Assembly (NCBI GenBank): GCA_039816825.1
Contig: JBCBXA010000039.1
Coordinates: 1 to 23,604, forward strand
Direction: 5' to 3'
DNA from: JBCBXA01 sp039816825
GTDB taxonomy: Bacteria; Pseudomonadota; Alphaproteobacteria; Rhizobiales; Rhizobiaceae
DNA: 23,604 nucleotides
The notes below the pieces were generated by a model. It made no database searches. It worked only from the letters and a program-made list of their open reading frames with translations, and was not told the origin of the DNA. The translations under genes and the position numbers were made by a program. Within the stretch, counting starts at the first letter, position 1. Each line of letters opens with the position of its first letter. Positions 14,894 through 22,420 of this stretch are shown here, one piece after another.

Positions 14894-16348
14894 ATGTCGG
14901 CAATCGCTTTCCCGGAACCTGATGTGTTGGTGCTGGATCGCCGCGCCGAAATCCAGCGCGGTCTGGCGGAACTCGTGCCAGACGAATGCCTCATCACGGC
15001 TGATCGTGAACTCGTCCCTTACGAAACAGATGCATTTACCGCCTATCGCCGGGTCCCATTGGCGGTGGTTTTGCCTGAAACGACCGAGCAGGTCTCCGCG
15101 GTTTTAAGATATTGCAACCAGCAAGGTGTGCCCGTGGTGCCGCGCGGCGCAGGCACGTCTCTGGCTGGCGGGGCCATCCCGCAAGAGGATGCCGTGGTGA
15201 TTGGCGTCTCCAAAATGTCGAGAATTCTTGAGGTGGACTACGCCAACCGAACTGCAAAAGTGCAGGCGGGTGTCACCAACATTGCCATCACCGACAAGGT
15301 TGCGCGTGACGGCTTCTTCTACGCGCCGGATCCATCCTCTCAACTCGCATGCACGATTGCCGGCAATATCGCCATGAATTCCGGCGGCGCGCACTGCTTG
15401 AAGTATGGCGTGACCACCAACAACCTCATGGGCGTAAAGATGGTCCTGCTCGATGGCACCATCATCGACCTTGGTGGTTCGGCACTGGACGCGCCTGGCT
15501 ATGATCTTCTGGGGTTGGTCTGTGGGTCTGAAGGTCAATTGGGCATCGTGACGGAGGCCACTGTGCGCATCCTTCGTTCGGCTGAAGGCGCGAGGCCCGT
15601 TCTGTTCGGTTTCGACAAACCGGAGACGGCTGGCGCATGCGTTGCCGATATCATCGCTGCGGGCATTGTTCCCGTAGCCATGGAGTTCATGGACAAGCAG
15701 GCCGTCGAAATCTGCGAAGCGTTCGCAAAGGCGGGCTACCCCCTGGACGTCGGCGCGCTTCTGATCGTGGAGGTTGAGGGCTCGGACGAAGAGATGAATG
15801 CGACTTTGTCCAGGATCGTCGAGATAGCCCGTCGCCACAATGTGACCTCCATTAAGGAGAGCCAGTCTGCCATGGAGGCAGCCGCGATCTGGAAGGGCCG
15901 TAAATCAGCCTTTGGAGCGACGGGCCGGGTCGCAGACTATATCTGCATCGATGGCACCATCCCCACCGGCAAGCTGCCGGAAGTGCTGAACCGCATGGAC
16001 GACATCATTGAGCGCTACGGTCTGCGCGTGGCCAATGTTTTCCATGCCGGCGATGGCAATCTGCACCCGCTGATCCTGTACGATATCAATGATGCCGATG
16101 AACGCCGGAAGGCTGAAGAGGCTGGCAACGAAATCCTGAAGCTCTGCGTGGATGTTGGCGGCTGCCTGACCGGAGAGCACGGCGTCGGGATCGAAAAGCG
16201 CGATCTCATGACCCATCAATTCAATGAGCAGGATTTGCATCAGCAGATGCGTGTACGCGCGGTCTTTGATCCGACGTGGCTGATGAATCCGGCCAAGGTT
16301 TTTCCGCTGGAAGGCCGCATTGAGCCGGTATTGGAAGCAGCTGAATGA
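14894..16348 (+). CDS. glcD: Glycolate oxidase, FAD-binding catalytic subunit
   Basis: 484 residues. GlcD with GlcE and GlcF forms the membrane-associated glycolate oxidase, which oxidises glycolate to glyoxylate and feeds electrons to quinone. A strong AAGGAGG lies seven bases before the ATG. The PCMH-type FAD domain (about 50-235) has VVPRGAGTSLAGGAIP and the phosphate-binding DPSSQLACTIAGNIAMNSGG. The C-terminal FAD-oxidase domain has VFHAGDGNLHPLI (His384 region) and GGCLTGEHGVGIEKRD (about 421-436), both family signatures. A D-lactate dehydrogenase of the same family would look similar, but the following glcE and glcF argue for glycolate oxidase. The stop overlaps the glcE start by four bases (ATGA), so the genes are translationally coupled. 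Confidence 0.94.
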   Translation: MSAIAFPEPDVLVLDRRAEIQRGLAELVPDECLITADRELVPYETDAFTAYRRVPLAVVLPETTEQVSAVLRYCNQQGVPVVPRGAGTSLAGGAIPQEDAVVIGVSKMSRILEVDYANRTAKVQAGVTNIAITDKVARDGFFYAPDPSSQLACTIAGNIAMNSGGAHCLKYGVTTNNLMGVKMVLLDGTIIDLGGSALDAPGYDLLGLVCGSEGQLGIVTEATVRILRSAEGARPVLFGFDKPETAGACVADIIAAGIVPVAMEFMDKQAVEICEAFAKAGYPLDVGALLIVEVEGSDEEMNATLSRIVEIARRHNVTSIKESQSAMEAAAIWKGRKSAFGATGRVADYICIDGTIPTGKLPEVLNRMDDIIERYGLRVANVFHAGDGNLHPLILYDINDADERRKAEEAGNEILKLCVDVGGCLTGEHGVGIEKRDLMTHQFNEQDLHQQMRVRAVFDPTWLMNPAKVFPLEGRIEPVLEAAE

Positions 16349-17535
16349 GCGAAGAGATCAGGCTGTCACCGACCACGGAAGAGGGCGTTTGCGAGGCCGT
16401 CATGATGGCTGGGGCGAACGATGGTCGCCTGCGCGTTGCGGGTGGCGGCACCCGGCTCGACATCGGGCGGCCCTGCAACCACACCCACACGATCGACCTA
16501 TCGGGTCTCTCCGGCATCACGCTCTACGAGCCTGCCGAGATGATCATCTCCGCATGGGCCGGCACACCTCTCAAGGAGCTGGAAGCAGCGCTCTCTGCCG
16601 AAGGCCAGATGCTGACCTTCGAGCCGAACGATTTGCGGGAGCTGTTGGGCACCGAAGGCGAGCCCACCGTTGGCTCGGTGGTTGCTTCGAACAATTCCGG
16701 TCCCCGCCGCGTATATGGTGGCGCTGCCCGTGACAGCGTCATCGGCGTGCGTTTCGTGAACGGCCGAGGCGAAGTGATTAAGAACGGCGGGCGTGTGATG
16801 AAGAACGTCACCGGGCTCGACCTTGTAAAACTGCAAAGCGGTGCATGGGGTACCTTGGGCGTTTTGACCGAGGTCACGTTCAAGGTCCTTCCCAAGCCCG
16901 AATTGGTCCGCACGCTGGCGCTGTCCGACCTTGATGATCGTTCAGCCGTACAAGCCATGTGCGCAGCTATGGGAACACCTTTCGAAGTGACCGGAGCCAG
17001 CCATCTGCCGGCCGCTGGAAACGGCGCAGAAGGCTCGCGAACATACTTTCGCATAGAAGGCATGGCCGAGTCGGTCGCATATCGGTCTGCTAAACTGTCG
17101 GATGCGCTGGCTGCCCATGGCGCCACAGGCACGCTTGAAGAAGACGAAAGTGATGCTCTTTGGCGGAGTGTCCGGGATGCAAGGCCGTTGGCCGAGCCAA
17201 GAGATCGTCGGGTCTGGAGGGCATCGCTTCCACCGACCAAGGGCCCTGACTTTGTCGCCGGAAGCGGCGCTTTGAGCTACTATTTCGACTGGTCCGGCGG
17301 CCTTGTGTGGTTCTCGACTCCCATGGACGCTGATGTGGACGCCATACACAGGCTGGCAGCCAATCATCATGGTCACGCGCTGCTGGTGCGGGCGCCCCAC
17401 GATGTCCGAGCCCACGCTCAGATTTTTCCGCCGCAACAGGCAGCGGTTGAGCGGTTGAGCGCGGGTATCAAGGCCAGCTTCGACCCAAGCCATATCCTCA
17501 ATCCGGGCCTGATGGTGCCGGACGCGCCGCACTAG
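16345..17535 (+). CDS. glcE: Glycolate oxidase, FAD-binding subunit GlcE
   Basis: 396 residues, starting within the ATGA overlap with glcD. It is the second flavin-binding subunit of glycolate oxidase. The N-terminal FAD domain shows RLRVAGGGTRLDIGRPC at about 30-46, EMIISAWAGTPLKELEAAL, and then PTVGSVVASNNSGPRR and NGRRGEVIKNGGR-like segments ending VMKNVTGLDLVKLQSGAWG, which are typical of GlcE. The C-terminal part is weakly conserved in the family and ends SFDPSHILNPGLMVPD, a usual close. It lacks the GEHGVG block of GlcD, as expected for GlcE. glcF follows after nine bases, in the same operon. Confidence 0.93.
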   Translation: MSEEIRLSPTTEEGVCEAVMMAGANDGRLRVAGGGTRLDIGRPCNHTHTIDLSGLSGITLYEPAEMIISAWAGTPLKELEAALSAEGQMLTFEPNDLRELLGTEGEPTVGSVVASNNSGPRRVYGGAARDSVIGVRFVNGRGEVIKNGGRVMKNVTGLDLVKLQSGAWGTLGVLTEVTFKVLPKPELVRTLALSDLDDRSAVQAMCAAMGTPFEVTGASHLPAAGNGAEGSRTYFRIEGMAESVAYRSAKLSDALAAHGATGTLEEDESDALWRSVRDARPLAEPRDRRVWRASLPPTKGPDFVAGSGALSYYFDWSGGLVWFSTPMDADVDAIHRLAANHHGHALLVRAPHDVRAHAQIFPPQQAAVERLSAGIKASFDPSHILNPGLMVPDAPH

Positions 17536-17544
17536 GGCTCCAGA

Positions 17545-18897
17545 ATGCAAACCAATTTCGATGCCGCTCAGCTGGCCGACCCGCACGTTGCGCACTCCGA
17601 AAAAATCCTTCGGACCTGCGTTCACTGCGGCTTCTGCACGGCCACCTGCCCGACCTATGTAACGCTTGGAGATGAGCTCGATAGTCCGCGGGGCCGGATC
17701 TATCTGATCAAGGATATGCTTGAGAACGACCGGGCCGCCGACGAGAAGACTGTGACGCACATCGATCGATGCCTCAGTTGCCTGAGCTGCATGTCGACAT
17801 GTCCATCCGGCGTTCACTACATGCATCTGGTAGATCACGCCCGCGCCCACATTCAGGAAACTTACCGCAGACCTGTGATGGACCGGCTCATTCGCAATGT
17901 GTTGGCTGCCGTCCTGCCTTATCCTGCACGCTTCCGCGCGGCATTGGGGTTGGCGCGATTGGGCAAGCCTTTTGCGCCCATCTTCGGACTGACCGAAGCC
18001 ACCAAGCCGCTCAAGGCCATGCTGTCTTTGGCGCCCGGCAAGCTGCCTTCGAAATCCCCTATGGCAGCGCCTGGAACCAGCAGGGCCAGTGGTGAGAGGC
18101 GGAGGCGAGTGTCGATCCTGACGGGGTGCGCGCAGCCTGTTCTGAAGCCTCAGATCAACGAGGCAACCATCGATCTGCTGACGCGCATCGGTGTCGAGGT
18201 GGTCCGGCCCGAGGGTGAAGCATGCTGTGGTGCCCTCGTGCAGCATATGGGCCGCGAGTCGGACAGTCTTGATGCGGCTCGCCGCAATGTCGATGCGTGG
18301 ATGCGTGAGATTGAGGGCGATGGTCTCGATGCGATCATCATTACGGCATCCGGATGCGGAACGACGATCAAGGACTACGGTCACATGCTGCGCCTTGATC
18401 CGACCTACGCCGAGAACGCTGCCCGCGTTTCGGCGCTGACTATGGATGTGACGGAATATCTGGCGACCATCGAGCTCCCGAAACCTGCCCGCCGACCGGC
18501 GATAACTGTGGCCTATCATTCCGCATGCTCCATGCAGCACGGCCAGAAGATCACCAACCAACCCAAGATGCTGCTGCGCCGTGCGGGTTTGAAAGTAGAG
18601 GAGCCTCGAGAGGGGCACCTTTGCTGCGGCTCAGCCGGCACCTACAACATTCTGCAGTCTGACATTTCGCAGAAGTTGAAGGCACGCAAAGTTGCCAACA
18701 TCGAAGCCACGCGGCCTGATGTCATCGCAACGGGCAACATCGGCTGTATCACGCAAATCGCGTCCGGGACTGAGATCCCGATTGTGCACACGCTGGAATT
18801 GCTCAACTGGATGTATGGGGGCAAGGAACCCGTCGGCCTTAATGCCGGTGCGTTTCCGGAACGGGCACCTGACCCGATTTTGGAAGCGGCCGAATAG
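17545..18897 (+). CDS. glcF: Glycolate oxidase, iron-sulfur subunit
   Basis: 450 residues. GlcF carries electrons from the flavin subunits towards the quinone pool. Two 4Fe-4S motifs of the CxxCxxCxxxC type are present: Cys25, 28, 31, 35 (CVHCGFCTATCP) and Cys76, 79, 82, 86 (CLSCLSCMSTCP). Two cysteine-rich CCG domains follow, the first with ACCGALVQHMG (Cys227-228), the second with AYHSACSMQHGQ and LCCGSAGTYNILQ (Cys360-361). IGCITQIASGTEIPIVHTLELLNW near the end is the usual GlcF close. It is the last gene of glcDEF; the stop is 16 bases from the end of the opposite-strand barrel gene, with no obvious terminator between. Confidence 0.96.
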   Translation: MQTNFDAAQLADPHVAHSEKILRTCVHCGFCTATCPTYVTLGDELDSPRGRIYLIKDMLENDRAADEKTVTHIDRCLSCLSCMSTCPSGVHYMHLVDHARAHIQETYRRPVMDRLIRNVLAAVLPYPARFRAALGLARLGKPFAPIFGLTEATKPLKAMLSLAPGKLPSKSPMAAPGTSRASGERRRRVSILTGCAQPVLKPQINEATIDLLTRIGVEVVRPEGEACCGALVQHMGRESDSLDAARRNVDAWMREIEGDGLDAIIITASGCGTTIKDYGHMLRLDPTYAENAARVSALTMDVTEYLATIELPKPARRPAITVAYHSACSMQHGQKITNQPKMLLRRAGLKVEEPREGHLCCGSAGTYNILQSDISQKLKARKVANIEATRPDVIATGNIGCITQIASGTEIPIVHTLELLNWMYGGKEPVGLNAGAFPERAPDPILEAAE

Positions 18898-18913
18898 GTT
18901 CGGGCTCTGACGA

Positions 18914-19567
18914 CTAGAAGCGGAAGCTCAGGCCAATATTGATCGCGTTCGTCAGAATCGTCGTGCTCAACCTGTCGCCGCCATCCACATTCACGTTCAC
19001 ACGGTTGTAGTTGAACTTGTACTCGGTGAAGGCGGAGACGCGCTCCGTGATGTCGAACTCAAGGCCAGCCAGCGCCTGCGCGGAGATGCCGCCGACTTGA
19101 TACCCATTCGTGGCTCCGGGTGCCGCGATGCGATCCACTTCCACATAAGGGACGTTGACGCCCAAACCGGCACCGACATAGGGCCGGAAGCCAGCAAGCT
19201 TCTGGTCGAACCGGTAGAGGCCATTGAGTGTGATCGTGTTCAGACCGTCGGTGAACTCAAATTCCCTGAGACCATTTGCAGCCAGCGTGGCCGCAGTGCC
19301 GTACACTTTGGCGTGGGTGAAATCGAGCGAGACACCAAACGCTTCGTGTTGAGGGAGCCACCAAGTGCCGCGAACGCCGTAGTAGGGCGGCATGGCAAAG
19401 GGTTTGCCCTCCCATGCCGCGTTGAAGCGCTGGTTGAACGCGCCCGATATCGTTACGTTGGACTGCGGCGCGGTTTGATAGCCACCATATACCGATATTT
19501 GCGCCTCGGCAGCCGCAACAGTTGTCGAAGTCAGCAGCATCGACGCGCCAACCAAGAGGGTCTTCAT
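18914..19567 (-). CDS. Outer membrane beta-barrel protein, LpxQ (lipid A oxidase)-like
   Basis: 217 residues from the ATG at 19567. A longer frame starts 18 codons upstream, but this ATG opens directly onto a signal peptide (MKTLLVGASMLLTSTTVAAA/EA). The mature part has alternating hydrophobic strands and ends in Phe (NIGLSFRF), the classic outer membrane C-terminus recognised by the Bam machinery. The blocks GGYQTAPQS, PPYYGVRGTWW, DFTHAKVYG and FRPYVGAGLGVNVPYVE resemble, from memory, small barrels annotated as lipid A oxidase (LpxQ), which convert the proximal glucosamine of lipid A to aminogluconate in rhizobia. Enzyme activity cannot be confirmed here; a plain opacity-type porin-like barrel is the alternative. 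It is followed downstream only by the convergent glcF. Confidence 0.8.
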   Translation of the reverse strand: MKTLLVGASMLLTSTTVAAAEAQISVYGGYQTAPQSNVTISGAFNQRFNAAWEGKPFAMPPYYGVRGTWWLPQHEAFGVSLDFTHAKVYGTAATLAANGLREFEFTDGLNTITLNGLYRFDQKLAGFRPYVGAGLGVNVPYVEVDRIAAPGATNGYQVGGISAQALAGLEFDITERVSAFTEYKFNYNRVNVNVDGGDRLSTTILTNAINIGLSFRF

Positions 19568-19712
19568 AATTGTGGTCCCGCCAAGACTCTTTTCAGCAAT
19601 TATTGGCGTCGTTGCAGGCAAGTCAAACGCGCGACCTGCCTAACCCTACGGAACAGTCTGCTTGGCAGGCCCAGTGTTGCAAAAAGGGCAGGGGCTTTGC
19701 TCGGGCGACCGC

Positions 19713-20450
19713 CTAGAGCACTATGACCTTGGCGCCGACAGTGGCCCGTTCATAAAGCTCTGTCACATCCTGATTGCGCATGCGAATGCAACCCGACGAC
19801 AGCGCCTTGCCAATGGTCCAAGGCTGGTTGGTGCCATGGATGCGGTAGAGTGTTGATCCAAGATAGAGCGCGCGAGCGCCCATCGGGTTGTCATGACCAC
19901 CTGGCATGAAGTCCGGGATCACACGGCCTTTTGCCGCTTCCCGCGCGATCATTTCCTTGGGCGGAGTCCAGCTCGGCCATTTCGCTTTCCGCGTGATGCG
20001 CTCTGTGCCCGACCACTCAAAGCCGGCCTTGCCCACACCCACGCCAAAACGACGCGCCTTTCCACCCGGCAACACCAGATGCAAATGCTTGCTCGCGGTA
20101 TCAATGATGATCGTGCCTGGTTTGTGTGAGGTCTGATAGTTGACCGTGACGGGCAGAAACTGGGGATCAAGCCCCTGATGCTGAGGGGCGGCTCGCTTCA
20201 CCTGTCTCGTCGGCTGCGCTGCCCGCACCGAGGTCTGCCGCACTGATCTGCTTTGCGGAACGGCTCGCTGCACACTTTGGTGACCCAGTTGTAGGAGCCA
20301 GGGCTGCGTCAGCCCCGGGCTCAACATGATCGGCGGATTCTGATCATAGCGGCCTGCCTTCGCAGGTTCGGCCATAATCATGCTGGCTGCCACAACGGTC
20401 AGACACATAATCGAGCTAGAGAAGCCGAGACGTTTACGGGAAAGACGCAT
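19713..20450 (-). CDS. YkuD-type L,D-transpeptidase
   Basis: 245 residues from the ATG at 20450, chosen because AGAGGA lies nine bases upstream; an ATG at 20459 is too close to it. The signal peptide is RKRLGFSSSIMCLTVVAASM followed by an AKA-type cleavage site. A Gln/Arg-rich linker (about 40-90) precedes the YkuD domain (about 105-245). The catalytic block is HGTNQPWTIGKALSSGCIRM, with the conserved His near 205 and nucleophile Cys221, followed by RNQDVTELYERATVGAKVIVL. The enzyme acts in the periplasm, forming 3-3 peptidoglycan cross-links or attaching proteins to the wall; which one cannot be told. Polar-growing alphaproteobacteria often have many paralogues. The gene stands alone, 145 bases from the barrel gene downstream, which starts at 19567. 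Confidence 0.93.
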   Translation of the reverse strand: MRLSRKRLGFSSSIMCLTVVAASMIMAEPAKAGRYDQNPPIMLSPGLTQPWLLQLGHQSVQRAVPQSRSVRQTSVRAAQPTRQVKRAAPQHQGLDPQFLPVTVNYQTSHKPGTIIIDTASKHLHLVLPGGKARRFGVGVGKAGFEWSGTERITRKAKWPSWTPPKEMIAREAAKGRVIPDFMPGGHDNPMGARALYLGSTLYRIHGTNQPWTIGKALSSGCIRMRNQDVTELYERATVGAKVIVL

Positions 20451-20614
20451 AACAAACATTCCTCTGCACAAAGCGCCGCCCATGGACGCCAGATTTGTTG
20501 GGAAGAATGGCGTTCAAATGGGAGTCAATCGTGAAGGAAAGCGTTTACCACCTCACTTCCGGTTGGCACGGTTAGCAGCCGGTTGGGAAAGGCGGTTAAT
20601 GAAGGATGGATGCG

Positions 20615-21424
20615 TTAGCGGTCCACATAGGCCACGGCGCGTCGATAAAGCTGCGGCAACAGAGCCTGCGCCCGGGACTGGATGGTGCCCACAGGCAAAA
20701 GCGGGTCGTAGAGCATGTTCATGATCAGGCGATCAAAGCGGGTGAAACTTGTCTGATGCGATGCATCGTTGAACACCGACTGCATCAATCGTCTGTCCTC
20801 GTTAAGCGGCCCGAGCCCTTGGAGCGTTTCTTCGATCAGGCACCGCCGGAAAAGCCGCTCTCCCCGATCAGACACCACCACCGCGACCGCTCGTTGGATG
20901 CCCTGCCGGGTGAAGAACGACCGGACGATGCAGCGCCCACGCACCGGTGTAGCACGGTCGCCATAAACATCGCGCTGCACGGTGCGCTCATATTGGCTCT
21001 GATCCACGATGATGAGCCGGAAATTGGCTGACAACCGGTTGCGCACAATCCGAAGCCGCATGTTCCGGATATCGCGGTTAAGGCCCAGTAGAAATCGCTG
21101 GGCCTGGCCGCGCCGGTCCTTCGTCGATCGATTGTCGATGTGAACGCGGACCTCCCGAGTGAATTTGCGCACGTAAGATGTCTGGCTTCGTCCCGGCGTA
21201 TATTCAGACCCGAACACCGTCGCGTTGAAGCCACGAATGATCTGAGCTTGCGATGTTTGGGCCAGTGCGGGCGTCATCAATGACATGGCCAGAACCATCA
21301 GGCACGCGGCGGCCACACCAACGAAGCTATGCAGCTTGCGCGTTTGCCAACCAGTGCCTTCGGTGGAAACGCAACCAATCGAAAGATCATTGACGGCAGA
21401 GCGGTCGCGCGGCAGCAACTTCAT
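20615..21424 (-). CDS. Secreted DUF2927-family protein
   Basis: 269 residues if the ATG at 21424 is used. The frame is open up to 21913, but the upstream part lies opposite tag and is not family-like. A hydrophobic signal segment FVGVAAACLMVLAMSLMTPALA/QT ends near residue 52. This leaves a long 30-residue n-region, so the true start may be a non-ATG codon further in. The mature protein is Arg-rich. The C-terminal block RCLIEETLQGLGPLNE (from about 194), then SVFND, TSFTRFDRLIMNMLYDPLLP and VGTIQSRAQALL, matches what I recall of DUF2927, a family common in alphaproteobacteria with no firm function. Export to the periplasm is likely. It is divergent from tag. Confidence 0.75.
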   Translation of the reverse strand: MKLLPRDRSAVNDLSIGCVSTEGTGWQTRKLHSFVGVAAACLMVLAMSLMTPALAQTSQAQIIRGFNATVFGSEYTPGRSQTSYVRKFTREVRVHIDNRSTKDRRGQAQRFLLGLNRDIRNMRLRIVRNRLSANFRLIIVDQSQYERTVQRDVYGDRATPVRGRCIVRSFFTRQGIQRAVAVVVSDRGERLFRRCLIEETLQGLGPLNEDRRLMQSVFNDASHQTSFTRFDRLIMNMLYDPLLPVGTIQSRAQALLPQLYRRAVAYVDR

Positions 21425-21463
21425 AACGATTGCGCTGATTGGTTTGAGAGGGGGGACGTCATT

Positions 21464-22108
21464 TTGGATTTGCCCAAAGGTCTGATTTCGGAACCGGATG
21501 GCCGGCCCCGCTGCTGGTGGCACGGCGGGTTGGAAGACTATGTAGCCTATCACGATGAGGAGTGGGGGCGACCCATTTCCGATGACAACAAGCTGTTTGA
21601 GAAGCTCTGTCTCGAGGGGTTCCAGTCCGGCCTGTCCTGGCTCACCATTCTGCGAAAGCGCGAGAACTTCCGCGCTGCCTTCAGCTATTTCCACATTGCC
21701 ACCGTCGCCGGGTATGGCGAGCGTGAGGTTGAGGCATGTTTGGCAAACGAAGGCATCGTCCGCCACCAAGGCAAGATAAGAGCCACCATGAACAATGCTG
21801 CCCGGGCGCTGGAGATACAGGCGGAGTTCGGTTCCCTGGCCGGCTACATCTGGGCGTTCGAACCGTCGCCGGCAGACCGACCGAGCGAGATCACCTATGA
21901 AACGGTCGGGCAACTGGCCGAAACCGACGCGTCCCGCGCCCTTTCCAAGGATCTAAAGAAGCGCGGTTGGCGCTTTGTCGGGCCCACAACTATGTACGCT
22001 TTCATGCAGTCCGTCGGAATGGTCAACGACCACCTGGAAGGGTGCATCTGCCGCGCAGCCTGCGAGCAAGAACGCCGCAATTTTGCGCGCCCCCAAACGT
22101 CAAAGTGA
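21464..22108 (+). CDS. tag: 3-methyladenine DNA glycosylase I
   Basis: 214 residues with a TTG start at 21464, chosen because GAGAGGGGGGA ends eight bases upstream and no ATG lies near the family N-terminus. The next in-frame ATG upstream (21329) adds 45 unlike residues and overlaps the divergent gene. The enzyme removes 3-methyladenine from alkylated DNA, starting base excision repair in the cytoplasm. Conserved features are present: the zinc ligands Cys17 (RCWWHGG), His30 (YHDEEWG), His190 and Cys194 (VNDHLEGC), Glu51 of CLEGFQSGLSW, the KRENFRAAF helix, GIVRHQGKI, and LKKRGWRFVGPTTMYAFMQSVG. It is slightly longer than the 187-residue E. coli protein at both ends. tRNA-Gln lies 70 bases downstream. 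Confidence 0.93.
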   Translation: MDLPKGLISEPDGRPRCWWHGGLEDYVAYHDEEWGRPISDDNKLFEKLCLEGFQSGLSWLTILRKRENFRAAFSYFHIATVAGYGEREVEACLANEGIVRHQGKIRATMNNAARALEIQAEFGSLAGYIWAFEPSPADRPSEITYETVGQLAETDASRALSKDLKKRGWRFVGPTTMYAFMQSVGMVNDHLEGCICRAACEQERRNFARPQTSK

Positions 22109-22137
22109 AGCGGCTCAAAACAAGCGCCCCAAGGGTC

Positions 22138-22166
22138 TTGAAGCGCCATGTCGAACAGTCTAACAC
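22138..22166 (+). promoter_or_regulatory. Promoter of tRNA-Gln
   Basis: TTGAAG (22138-22143) and TAACAC (22161-22166) are separated by exactly 17 bases and lie 12 bases before the tRNA 5' end. This suits a sigma-70-type promoter despite the imperfect -10. Confidence 0.48.
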
Positions 22167-22178
22167 TCGCCCCGCTGC

Positions 22179-22253
22179 TGGGGTGTAGCCAAGTGGTAAG
22201 GCAACGGTTTTTGGTATCGTGTACCGTAGGTTCGAATCCTACCACCCCAGCCA
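22179..22253 (+). tRNA. tRNA-Gln (TTG)
   Basis: A 75-base cloverleaf including encoded CCA (22251-22253). The acceptor TGGGGTG pairs with CACCCCA, followed by discriminator G. The D-arm is AGCCAAGTGGTAAGGCA. The anticodon arm ACGGT-TTTTGGT-ATCGT gives anticodon TTG (Gln) with one G-T pair. The T-arm GTAGG-TTCGAAT-CCTAC is perfect. The U1:A72 end pair is typical of glutamine tRNAs. It marks the border between the housekeeping genes on the left and recombinase remains on the right. Confidence 0.97.
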
Positions 22254-22337
22254 GCCTTCCCCCCGAAACCGCCGATACACCGTCTCCGCGCGAATAGCTT
22301 CGTAGTTTCCGTAGGTTACTCGATAGCGTGCCGACGG

Positions 22338-22361
22338 GAGACGCTAGAACGTCTCGTTTTT
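22338..22361 (+). terminator. Rho-independent terminator after tRNA-Gln
   Basis: GAGACG (22338-22343), loop CTAGAA, CGTCTC (22350-22355), then G and TTTTT (22357-22361): a perfect six-base-pair stem with a U-run on the plus strand, 85 bases past the tRNA. Confidence 0.65.
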
Positions 22362-22420
22362 CTTCGCACAGAGCGCATCCGTCTCTGTTTGCGATTTTCG
22401 CGATACGACTTGGGGTGGTT

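Noticed and set aside
14895..16240. Antisense frames opposite glcD (15104-15838, 15905-16240)
   Set aside because: They mirror the codon structure of glcD, with no start signals or domain.
16942..18618. 558-codon minus-strand frame opposite glcE and glcF
   Set aside because: GC-rich antisense shadow: both opposite genes have all family motifs, and the antisense product has no recognisable domain.
20550..20590. Two CCGGTTGG copies between the transpeptidase and DUF2927 genes
   Set aside because: Two 8-mers about 28 bases apart with no further similarity; too little to call a repeat or operator.
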